Assembly: GCF_963666025.1 (NCBI RefSeq)
Contig: NZ_OY762552.1
Span: 2,287,001-2,351,000 of the forward strand
Reading direction: 5' to 3'
DNA length: 64,000 bases
Source: an uncultured Methanobacterium sp.
Lineage (GTDB): Archaea > Methanobacteriota > Methanobacteria > Methanobacteriales > Methanobacteriaceae
A model generated the notes under the pieces. That model was not told where the DNA came from and did not search any database. It saw only the letters and a list, made by a program, of their open reading frames with translations. The position numbers and the translations under genes were made by a program. The stretch's first letter is position 1, and each line of letters starts with the position of its first letter. This document shows positions 30,655 to 43,578 of the stretch, piece by piece.

Positions 30655-31509
30655 TCATTTAATGAAATATAGTACTCCTACTACCATTATCACCCACAGG
30701 AACATACAGGAGATCATACCTCGATCTTTAAATAACATCTCTGGTTCCCCTCCCATATCCTTGTTATGTAAAAGGAATAAGTAACGGAAAATCCCGTAGA
30801 ATGCCAGGGGTATTGTGGTCATTATGTAGATATTGGTAGCCAGGAAGGCATAGATGGAATATGACATGATGAGTGTGGACGTGGTTATGTTCATCATCTG
30901 GTCCAGCATTTCCCTGGAATAACCAGACAGTATTTTTCGATGATCCGTTGCTTTGTTTTTGAGTAAAACAAGTTCATGTCTTCGTTTTCCAAGAGCTAAA
31001 AACAGGGCCAGAAGGAATGTGCAGAGAATAAGCCAGGGAGATACAAGAACGCCTATAGCCACACAGCCTGCAACTGCCCTTAGTACAAAACCAGTGGAAA
31101 TAGTTAGGATGTCCACCAAACAGATTTCCTTAAGGAACAGCGAGTAAATAATTATCAGGCTAAAAAAAGCCAATGAAGTTATTAACAGGCTTATGTTAAC
31201 AATATAAGTTAATATCAATGCTGTGATAATGAATATTGCTGAGAATAACAGCCCCTGTGATGCTTTCAATCTTCCCGATGCCAGGGGACGTTTGCATTTG
31301 GTGGGGTGGTTGCGATCTTTTTCAATATCAAGATAGTCATTGATTATGTATATGCTTCCCGAAAGTAAGCAAAACCCTATAAATGCATAAATAGCGTTTA
31401 TCCATAAATTAAAATTCAAAAGATTTAATGAAAACACGATCCCAATGAATATAACCAGATTTTTATACCATTGTTTAGGTCGCATTGATATTAATACGTC
31501 TTTAAACAT
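30655..31509 (-). CDS. UbiA-family prenyltransferase, decaprenyl-phosphate phosphoribosyltransferase type
   Basis: Membrane prenyltransferase resembling enzymes that join phosphoribosyl diphosphate to polyprenyl phosphate, the first step to a lipid-linked pentofuranose. Seen: SMRPKQWYKNLVIF at the N-terminus, characteristic of this subgroup, the first Asp-rich motif NDYLDIEKDRNHPTKCKRPLASG, a second polar motif near LGKRRHELVLL, and about eight helices. Length 284 fits. AGGTGG before the ATG. Mycobacterial DprE pathways use the same chemistry to make arabinose donors; here the product could feed the neighbouring GT-C glycosyltransferase. Other UbiA substrates cannot be excluded. Confidence 0.8.
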   Translation of the reverse strand: MFKDVLISMRPKQWYKNLVIFIGIVFSLNLLNFNLWINAIYAFIGFCLLSGSIYIINDYLDIEKDRNHPTKCKRPLASGRLKASQGLLFSAIFIITALILTYIVNISLLITSLAFFSLIIIYSLFLKEICLVDILTISTGFVLRAVAGCVAIGVLVSPWLILCTFLLALFLALGKRRHELVLLKNKATDHRKILSGYSREMLDQMMNITTSTLIMSYSIYAFLATNIYIMTTIPLAFYGIFRYLFLLHNKDMGGEPEMLFKDRGMISCMFLWVIMVVGVLYFIK

Positions 31510-31661
31510 TTAACCACCTATTTTGTTCTTCTGGAGGCCCTAATAAACTCCAGAGATGTTAACGGAGGTAACAGTTAATAGATGTTTGAAATGTTTAATA
31601 GAATTTAATAACAGTTAATCAAGTATAGGGGGAATATTTATAAAGTTATGGGTAGGTAGTG

Positions 31662-32027
31662 TTATTCATTATTATCCATTGAAGACAGTACAGTTTTAAC
31701 TTCCTGAAGATTTCGGGTTATAAATGGTTCTGCACCGGGGGATGAAAGAATTTTCAACTGTTTCTGGTGAGTTTTGGTGTAAACATTTTTTAGGATTCTC
31801 TGGAGTTCAGGTACTGGTGTTTTCATGACTTTTTCTATTTTAACCATTTCTTCTGGAGTTAAATGTGAGTAATGTTCTTTTATCTGGGATTCAAATGATT
31901 TAACCACATTTTTGTTCCCTTTAACCACCACCTTCAAAAGTAAGGGTGGGACACGTGTAAAAACATCCATAATTTCTATAACATCTTTTTCTGTTATTTT
32001 CACGTCATTTTCAGATTCCATAATCAT
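31662..32027 (-). CDS. hypothetical protein, 121 aa, helical and charged
   Basis: I do not recognise this protein. It is soluble, lysine- and glutamate-rich, predicted helical, with no cysteine and no signal: KITEKDVIEIMDVFTRVPPLLLKVVVKG, then LTPEEMVKIEKVMKTPVPELQRIL. GGGAGAT lies just before the ATG; a second ATG two codons later is possible. It is divergent from rtcB. No motif suggests function. Confidence 0.65.
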   Translation of the reverse strand: MIMESENDVKITEKDVIEIMDVFTRVPPLLLKVVVKGNKNVVKSFESQIKEHYSHLTPEEMVKIEKVMKTPVPELQRILKNVYTKTHQKQLKILSSPGAEPFITRNLQEVKTVLSSMDNNE

Positions 32028-32403
32028 AAATCTCCCGGATTATGTGGTTTAAATTTATTATAATAAATTTATTCATCTTTTATTTATATTGAAGATACAA
32101 CTTGTATGTTTTAAGTATTTTTACTTTATTTACCCTGCCTAATTTGTTAAGTTTATAAATACAATTTTTATAACTACAAATTTAAGATTATAAATACAAT
32201 TTTAAGTTTATAAATTACAAATTTTAGGTTTCTAACTCACAATTTTAGGTTCATGAAATCTTGGTAAAAATAGAAATCTTGGTATACAAGATGCACTCAT
32301 AACTATGTGATAGGTAAACTATATCTTAAATTAAAAATCAAATTTTTATGTTTTTCAAAATACTTACTAAAATTAGTTAATAAAATCAGGAGATTGGATT
32401 ATC
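32028..32403. promoter_or_regulatory. divergent promoter region of rtcB with degenerate 20-bp repeats
   Basis: 376 bases between the hypothetical gene and rtcB. From about 32145 to 32255 a GTTTATAAATACAATTTTAG-like unit is repeated about five times with drift, giving several overlapping TATA-box candidates; then AGAAATCTTGGTA-like sequence occurs twice (about 32256 and 32272). Which TATA copy is used cannot be decided by eye. Confidence 0.6.
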
Positions 32404-33852
32404 ATGGTTATGGAAGAAACTCTTAGAAAGGTACGTGATTGTGTTTGGGAAGTTCCTGGAGATTATAAAAAGGCAATGAAAGTACCTGGTCGAATATATC
32501 TCGATGATGAGGCAATTAAAACCCTGGAAAAGGGAGCAGTTGACCAGGTGGCCAATGTAGCCTGCCTACCAGGGATACAGAAATTCTCAATAGGACTTCC
32601 GGACATCCACTTTGGTTATGGATTCAGTATAGGTGGAGTAGGGGCTTTCAGTAGCAGAACAGGAGTTATAAGCCCAGGGGGTGTGGGCTTTGACATAAAC
32701 TGTGGTGTAAGACTGCTCCGCACAAACCTCACCTTTGAAGAAGTTCAGTCCCAAATCAAAGAATTGATCGATGTCATGTTTCGTAACGTCCCCTCTGGAG
32801 TAGGAAGCAAAGGAAAAATCAGACTTAAAGAGGGTGAAATCGACGATGTGCTGGATAACGGCGCTAAATGGGCTGTGGAAAATGGTTATGGTTGGGAAGA
32901 AGATTTGGAGTACTTAGAAGAGAACGGATGCATGGCTGATGCAGACTCTACCCGTGTGAGTGATAAAGCCAAAAAACGGGGAATACCTCAATTGGGCAGT
33001 CTGGGATCAGGTAACCATTTCCTGGAAGTTCAGAAAGTAGAGGAAATATTCGATGCTGATGCCGCCAGTACATTTGGCCTGGAAAAAGGACAGGTAACCG
33101 TACTCATCCATTCCGGAAGCAGGGGATGCGGACATCAGGTTTGCAGTGATTACCTGCGAACCATGGACAAAGCAGCCAAGCGTTACAAAATGGATTTACC
33201 CGACCGGCAACTGGCCTGTGCTCCAGTCGAATCAGAGGAAGCTCAAGATTATTTCGCAGCAATGGCCGGCGCTGCTAACTATGCCTGGACCAACCGGCAG
33301 ATGATCGTCCACTGGGTCCGAGAATCCTTTGAACAGGTATTTCATCGTGATGCAGAAGACATGGGCATGGGAATTGTCTACGATGTAGCCCACAACATTG
33401 CCAAGAAAGAAACCCACACCATCAAGGGTAGAAACACTCCACTTTATGTCCACAGGAAAGGAGCCACCAGAGCTTTTGGACCTGGAAGGGAAGAGTTACC
33501 ATCAGATTACCGAAAAATTGGGCAACCAGTATTTATCCCTGGAACCATGGGCACATCTTCCTATGTTTTACACGGTACGCAGACAGCAATGGATGAAACC
33601 TTTGGGTCCACTGCCCATGGGGCAGGACGCCAGATGAGCCGGGCTGGTGCCAAGCGTAACTATCGTGGTGAGGATATCCTCAAAATCCTGGAAGGTAAGG
33701 GAATATATGTGAGGGCCAATTCCATGCCGGTAGTGGCAGAAGAAGCCCCTGGAGCATACAAGGATGTGGATCAGGTAGTTCGCACTGCCCACACCGCAGG
33801 TATTTCCAGGTTAGTGGGTAGAATGGTGCCTATTGGAGTGGCCAAGGGGTAA
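32404..33852 (+). CDS. rtcB: RNA-splicing ligase RtcB
   Basis: GTP- and Mn-dependent RNA ligase joining 2',3'-cyclic phosphate and 5'-OH ends in tRNA splicing and repair. Seen: GLPDIHFGYGFSIGGVGAF, metal ligands in GVGFDINCGVRLL (Asp and Cys), SLGSGNHFLEVQ, HSGSRGCGHQ, and the guanylylated histidine in YVHRKGATRAFGPG, followed by PGTMGTSSYVLHG. Length 482 is that of an intein-free enzyme. The ribosome site GGAG lies somewhat far from the ATG; two in-frame ATGs occur within the first three codons. Archease is encoded 7.7 kb to the left. Confidence 0.96.
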   Translation: MVMEETLRKVRDCVWEVPGDYKKAMKVPGRIYLDDEAIKTLEKGAVDQVANVACLPGIQKFSIGLPDIHFGYGFSIGGVGAFSSRTGVISPGGVGFDINCGVRLLRTNLTFEEVQSQIKELIDVMFRNVPSGVGSKGKIRLKEGEIDDVLDNGAKWAVENGYGWEEDLEYLEENGCMADADSTRVSDKAKKRGIPQLGSLGSGNHFLEVQKVEEIFDADAASTFGLEKGQVTVLIHSGSRGCGHQVCSDYLRTMDKAAKRYKMDLPDRQLACAPVESEEAQDYFAAMAGAANYAWTNRQMIVHWVRESFEQVFHRDAEDMGMGIVYDVAHNIAKKETHTIKGRNTPLYVHRKGATRAFGPGREELPSDYRKIGQPVFIPGTMGTSSYVLHGTQTAMDETFGSTAHGAGRQMSRAGAKRNYRGEDILKILEGKGIYVRANSMPVVAEEAPGAYKDVDQVVRTAHTAGISRLVGRMVPIGVAKG

Positions 33853-33944
33853 CGATATCTTGGATAACGTTAACCAACACAAATCTTTTTTTGTAAAACA
33901 AGAACTTAACAACAGAGACTTATATTGGAGAGAGGAGCCTTAAG

Positions 33945-34724
33945 ATGATGGGAATAATTGGTGGCACAGGAGTATACCAAATAGTTGAAATGGGAGAACT
34001 GAAGGAGAAAAAGGTTTTAAACACACCATTTGGTGAATCTCCACCTATATCTATTTTAACATTTGAAGATCAGGAGGTTGCCTTCTTACCCCGTCACAGG
34101 GAAGGCCACGACAACCCCCCACATATGATTAACTACCCGGCCAACATCTACGCTCTTAAAATGTTAGGAGCAGAGCGAATCATTGCAACCAACGCTGTTG
34201 GATCTCTGGATGAATCCATTAACCCTGGTGACTTCCTCATACCAGACGATTTTTTGGATTTCACCAGAAAAAGACCTTTCACTTTCTATGATGACCGTGC
34301 AGTACACGTGGACGTAACCCAACCATACTGCCCACAATTGACAGATACAATAATATCTGCCGGACGAGGGGTAGATGGAAGATTGGTTAAGGGAGGTGTA
34401 TATGTGTGCACTGAGGGGCCTCGATTTGAGACTCCCGCAGAGATCCGGATGTTCCGTCAGATGGGTGGAACAGTGGTGGGCATGACTGGCCTTCCAGAGG
34501 CAGTGCTGGCCAGGGAACTGGAAATGTGCTATGCATCCATATGCATGATCTCCAATTACGCAGCATCAGTATCAACAGAGAAAATAACCATAGATGAAGT
34601 ATTTGAAATTTTAGATGCGAAAAAGAAAGAATTAACCAGACTTATTTATAACTCCATAATCAGCACACCCTCTGATGGAAATTGCCAATGCAGAAACGCT
34701 CTGGAAGGTGCAGAAATAGATTAA
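33945..34724 (+). CDS. S-methyl-5'-thioinosine phosphorylase-type enzyme (MTAP family)
   Basis: Phosphorolysis of a 5'-thiopurine nucleoside in methionine salvage. Seen: GIIGGTGVYQ phosphate loop, FLPRHREGHDNPPHMINY, NAVGSLDESINPGD, TEGPRFETPAEIRMFRQMG and VVGMTGLPEAVLARELEMCY, all family blocks. The base-binding segment reads ISNYAASVS, with Asn where adenine-specific MTAP has Asp (TDYDCW-like). Asn at this site fits 6-oxopurines, so methylthioinosine is the likely substrate, as known for the methanogen route that first deaminates methylthioadenosine. Length 259 is usual. GAGAGGAG precedes the start. It follows rtcB after 92 bases. Confidence 0.88.
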   Translation: MMGIIGGTGVYQIVEMGELKEKKVLNTPFGESPPISILTFEDQEVAFLPRHREGHDNPPHMINYPANIYALKMLGAERIIATNAVGSLDESINPGDFLIPDDFLDFTRKRPFTFYDDRAVHVDVTQPYCPQLTDTIISAGRGVDGRLVKGGVYVCTEGPRFETPAEIRMFRQMGGTVVGMTGLPEAVLARELEMCYASICMISNYAASVSTEKITIDEVFEILDAKKKELTRLIYNSIISTPSDGNCQCRNALEGAEID

Positions 34725-35065
34725 TATAAACATAGGAATTCTTTCCAAATAGTCAATAATCTCCTATTTTAAGTATTATTCCCTATTTTTGGACTTAATT
34801 TCATATTTTAGATTTAATTATTTCCTATTTCAGGGTTGATTTTCCTATTTCCGGTGAAATTATTTCCTATTTTAAAGGTTATAATCATGATTAATGGATT
34901 AAAATTAAATGTTTCCCATTAAATGAAAAGGTTTTTTAATCGGAAAATATAAAGGACCATTTATATATAGATCATTGTTGCCCAATTTTTTTATCATCTT
35001 TTTTACAAGTTCTAACCAATTAAAAGGGCTTTCATTCATGAACCTAATTTAAAGGAGAGTTTAGG
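34725..35065 (+). promoter_or_regulatory. nadA upstream region with TATA box and TTTCCTATTT repeats
   Basis: 341 bases. Between 34755 and 34880 the word TCCTATTT recurs five to six times at irregular spacing. A good TATA box, TTTATATATA, lies at 34960-34969, predicting a start of transcription near 34993 and a leader of about 70 bases. GGAG lies nine bases before the nadA TTG start. Confidence 0.55.
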
Positions 35066-35977
<912 letters not shown>

Positions 35978-36066
35978 ACCCCTAAATTAGTTTATAATCA
36001 AATTGAATTTACTAACCTTGAATTAGGTATAAGCGATTGAAATTATTTTTTTCATGGTGATATGCA

Positions 36067-37092
<1,026 letters not shown>

Positions 37093-37166
37093 GAATCTGA
37101 AAATACCATAAAATTAGGGATCCGAAAGTACCATAAAACAAAAAGTTTAAAAAAGTATAGGTGAAA

Positions 37167-38918
<1,752 letters not shown>

Positions 38919-39223
38919 TAACTGAATTTACATTGAAATAATTTGATGATATCTTATTTCTTTGACTTTTTTAATTTTTGAAGGTTAATTTAATTTTCAA
39001 TTCTCTAAAGATTAAACTTGGATCTTAACTCTTCTCGCCGGTAAATGAAATAGGGGGATGTATTTCCTAGTTGGATGCCTTTATTATTAGTTTAATTGCC
39101 TTAACCTGATGTATGATACTGGGGAAATTAGTAATGGTTCAAGGGTGAACCATTCTTAATGAATACTTATCCCATGCTCTATATCCCAATACTATTTATC
39201 TATACAATTAAACTGATTATCAT
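38919..39223 (+). promoter_or_regulatory. intergenic space with a perfect 9-bp hairpin upstream of the DUF763 gene
   Basis: 305 bases. AATGGTTCA at 39133-39141 and its complement TGAACCATT at 39146-39154 form a 9-bp stem with a 4-base AGGG loop. It lies about 70 bases before the ATG, so it may be an operator or a leader hairpin. A TATA-like ATTTATCTATAC follows near 39195. The rest is AT-rich without visible structure. Confidence 0.55.
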
Positions 39224-40354
39224 ATGAGTTCAAGAAGTGGAGTTGCCAATTTACCCCTTCATGGTGGTCGTGCACCCCGTTGGCTTTTCCAGCGCATGGT
39301 GAAACTGGCAGGAGCAGTCACTGATTCAATAATATACGAGTATGGTCCTGAGGAATTTTTATCCAGAATTTCGGACCCTCACTGGTTCCAGGCATTTTCA
39401 TGTGTCCTGGGATTTGACTGGCACAGTTCTGGTACCACAACCACGACATGTGGGGCTCTAAAAACAGCTATCAAACCTGAAGAACAGGGTATACTTATTG
39501 CCGGAGGTAAGGGTCGTGCTTCTCGGAGAACACCTCAGGAAATCCAGGATGCTGGAGAAATATTTTCATTATCCACATCTAAACTGGAAAATCTGGTTTA
39601 TTCCAGCAAGATCTCTGCAAAAATTGATAATTCATGCATCCAGGACGGTTACCAGCTTTATCATCACGTGTTTTTTTTAACTGAAAAGGGTGACTGGGCA
39701 GTGGTACAGCAGGGTATGAATGAATCCACCAAATATGCTCGCCGTTACCACTGGTTATCTGATTCAGTGGAAAATTACATTAACCAACCACATAATGGTA
39801 TCTGTTGCGATCTGAAAGAGGAGAAGACATTGGACATGACTTCGGATATGAGTTTTGATTCACGGCAAACCAGCCTGGATCTTATTCTTGATAACCCCGA
39901 ACATCTGAAGAAATATTTCCAGAAAAAAATAGTTTTGGGGCCAGGTCAGGCCAACTTGGACATATTCTGCCCTGAACTTACGTTACCAGCGCATCATCCT
40001 GTGTTAGGCACTGATCTATCCCTCCGGGAATTTGAAGTCCTTCAAGATGCTTGGGAATTGCAACCAGAAAGCTATGAAGAGCTAGTATCTTTAAGGGGTA
40101 TGGGGCCCAAGAAGATACGTGCATTGGCACTGATTTCAGACTTGGTCTATGGGGATAAACCCAGTTGGGATGATCCCGTTAAATACAGCTTCACTCATGG
40201 TGGTAAAGATGGTTTTCCCTACCCTGTGGACCGGGAAGTATATGATCATTCTATCCAGACCTTACAAGATGCACTTGAGCAGGCCAGATTAGAAAAGAAA
40301 GATCGTTATCATGCCATCAAACGTTTGGAGAATCTGATCCATGTTGATAATTAA
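39224..40354 (+). CDS. DUF763 protein with C-terminal helix-hairpin-helix
   Basis: Conserved archaeal protein of unknown function. Seen: SGVANLPLHGGRAPRWLFQRM at the start (family hallmark), ISDPHWFQAFSCVLGFDWHSSGTTTT, GGKGRASRRTP, and a motif QGMNESTKYARRYHW; near residues 282-310 SYEELVSLRGMGPKKIRALALIS is a helix-hairpin-helix, implying nucleic acid binding. Length 376 is typical. DUF763 proteins have been suspected of acting in DNA repair or RNA handling, but no reaction is established. Ribosome site weak. Confidence 0.88.
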   Translation: MSSRSGVANLPLHGGRAPRWLFQRMVKLAGAVTDSIIYEYGPEEFLSRISDPHWFQAFSCVLGFDWHSSGTTTTTCGALKTAIKPEEQGILIAGGKGRASRRTPQEIQDAGEIFSLSTSKLENLVYSSKISAKIDNSCIQDGYQLYHHVFFLTEKGDWAVVQQGMNESTKYARRYHWLSDSVENYINQPHNGICCDLKEEKTLDMTSDMSFDSRQTSLDLILDNPEHLKKYFQKKIVLGPGQANLDIFCPELTLPAHHPVLGTDLSLREFEVLQDAWELQPESYEELVSLRGMGPKKIRALALISDLVYGDKPSWDDPVKYSFTHGGKDGFPYPVDREVYDHSIQTLQDALEQARLEKKDRYHAIKRLENLIHVDN

Positions 40355-40590
40355 TTCTACAGATGAAAAGTTGGTGTTGATAGTATCAACTTCCTAAAAC
40401 TACTAAACTTTACTATAATTTCCCATTTTACAATGATCAGATCAGCAGGGAAGACCCGTATTTCAAGTGTAATGATCAAGGTGTAAATTGCATGTTGATA
40501 TTTTTTTAACCTAACCGGTTTATTTTTAAATAAAATATTCTTGAAATAAAACACTGAAATTATTATTCAATACTGAATTCATTCATTCAT

Positions 40591-40923
40591 TTATTCAGTC
40601 AGTTCGTTAATTTTCATGGCAAATATAAAATCCAACTCGGTTAAACCGCCCAGATCATTGGTGGTTATCTCTAAGGCCACCTTTCCCCATGATAAATTTA
40701 TTTCTGGGTGATGTTGCATTTCTTCTGCTACTAAACCAACCTTAACCGTAAATTCAAGGGCATTCAAAAAGTCAGGGAATTCAAAAACAGATACTAGGTA
40801 ATGATCTTCTAAAAGAGACCAATTATCCAGTAGGGCTGATTTTTCTTCTATTTCTTCTGGACTTAAGAGTTTGGGTGTGTAAATAAAAACATCCCCCCCT
40901 TTTTTGTTTTTTTTGATTTTCAT
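40591..40923 (-). CDS. pterin-4a-carbinolamine dehydratase family protein
   Basis: Small PCD/DCoH fold protein. Seen: LSPEEIEEKSALLDNWSLLEDHYLV, then the family active-site pattern EEMQHHPEINLSWGKVALEITTNDLGGLTELDF with the paired histidines. Length 110 is usual. In methanogens, which lack aromatic amino acid hydroxylases, its substrate is uncertain; a role in pterin or molybdopterin chemistry has been proposed for some relatives. The start region is odd: no ribosome site before the ATG, then a run of A and seven G within the first twelve codons, so the true start may lie further in. Confidence 0.85.
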   Translation of the reverse strand: MKIKKNKKGGDVFIYTPKLLSPEEIEEKSALLDNWSLLEDHYLVSVFEFPDFLNALEFTVKVGLVAEEMQHHPEINLSWGKVALEITTNDLGGLTELDFIFAMKINELTE

Positions 40924-40936
40924 CTGTTTTAATTGA

Positions 40937-41000
40937 TTTTTAGACTCTATTTTTTAGACTCTATTTTTTAGACTCTATTTTTTTAGACTCTATTTTTTGA
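40937..41000. repeat. 14-15-bp tandem repeat
   Basis: Four consecutive copies of TTTTTAGACTCTAT, one with an extra T, plus a decayed fifth, in the space between two leftward genes. On the minus strand it is A-rich and lies just upstream of the pterin dehydratase gene, so it could affect that promoter. Confidence 0.9.
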
Positions 41001-41050
41001 CTATTGGGCTCTATCAAAAAAAGTGGAGAATGCTCCTTAAGTGGATTTAT

Positions 41051-41564
<514 letters not shown>

Positions 41565-41641
41565 TGGGGACTATATAATTTTAAGGGATTTACAGTGATC
41601 CTTATTGCAAAAAAAAACGGTCAGAGTTCTTGAAATAAGAA

Positions 41642-41764
41642 ATGATAATGTTAAAAAGTTTATCTAATGATTTAAAGGAGATATTGTTTAATCCCTATGA
41701 GATGGGTATTATATTTGGTCTCATACTTACCATTCTACTATATTGGAGTTGTGGTTATCCTTAA
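41642..41764 (+). CDS. possible 40-residue single-span membrane peptide
   Basis: Short open frame in an otherwise empty space: a polar N-terminus (KSLSNDLKEILFNPYEM) and one hydrophobic helix (GIIFGLILTILLYWS), stop after GYP. The composition looks like a real small membrane protein, but there is no good ribosome site before the ATG; AAAGGAG occurs inside, ahead of a TTG and an ATG further in. Low confidence. Confidence 0.3.
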   Translation: MIMLKSLSNDLKEILFNPYEMGIIFGLILTILLYWSCGYP

Positions 41765-42436
41765 TTAATTAATAAATATAAAGTATTACTAACTATGTTG
41801 CTGTAATAATGCTTACGATTTTAAGTATTAGTTATTTTTAATGTATTTTTAATTAACGTAATGTTTTTTAGTCAAGATTCTCTAGAAAAAAAATATTTTG
41901 TAAATTGTTTTAATGTAAATTATCCTGTATGTCAATACTGAATATGTAGATACAATCCATTACAATAAATTACAATGCTGATAAATTAATTGATTTCTTG
42001 ATTGATCTTCATGATAAGTGTGCAATAAAATGAGTGATGAACAATTCTCGTTGATTATTAATAATTTAGATTCGTTTTTGGGATTTTAGAAATATCATGT
42101 TTTAAAATTCTTCATCCAACAATGGGAATTTTATTTTGGAATTATGATATTAAGAGCACATATTAATCTGTACAGAGGGGAAGTTATGGTTAAAGTACAG
42201 GTTTTTTCTGGGATAAGTGCATGTAATTCATTCAAAGGTAAAAAATTTTAATAACCCGGAGGAACATTGAAATATGTATACAAGAATGTATACTAAATTT
42301 TTTAAAATTTTAATGATTTGGATTTCTAAAATCAGGTATAATAAAATATAGGCCTTTTTTTTGGGAAATCTGTATTTTAAATGGATTTATTTAGATGTCT
42401 AATAATTAATCACATAATTTTAATGGAGGAAATAAT
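41765..42436 (+). other. pdxS upstream region with two micro-open frames
   Basis: 672 AT-rich bases. Two very short frames have ribosome-site-like sequence: 42186-42251 (21 codons, GAGGGGAAG before the ATG) and 42274-42351 (25 codons, GGAGG eleven bases before the ATG). Neither encodes a recognisable peptide. They may be chance, or leader peptides of the pdxS transcript. No riboswitch fold was recognised. Confidence 0.3.
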
Positions 42437-43318
<882 letters not shown>

Positions 43319-43330
43319 TCCTTTAAATCT

Positions 43331-43372
43331 ATTTTTTTATTTTTACTTTTTTTTATATTTTTGTTAACAAGG
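43331..43372 (+). terminator. oligo-T terminator after pdxS
   Basis: Several runs of five to nine T within 45 bases of the pdxS stop, with no hairpin, typical of archaeal termination. Confidence 0.55.
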
Positions 43373-43536
43373 TTTTTAAAGAGTTTTTTTCAGTTAAATG
43401 GCTTTATTCATATATAAAAATGAATAAATTAGTTTTTAATTGAGTTTTTAATTTGATTATTTTGTTCAATCCATCTTAAAGTATTACTTTTTAGCTTGTT
43501 TTGACTCTTTTGTATTATTATTAATTTAATAGAAAG

Positions 43537-43547
43537 TATTATATATG
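43537..43547 (+). promoter_or_regulatory. TATA box of the giant adhesin gene
   Basis: TATTATATATG about 35 bases before the ATG. Transcription would begin around 43567, giving a leader of only about a dozen bases, which contains GGTG as a possible ribosome site. Confidence 0.55.
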
Positions 43548-43578
43548 TGGTGATATTACTAAATTTTGGTGTATTGTT

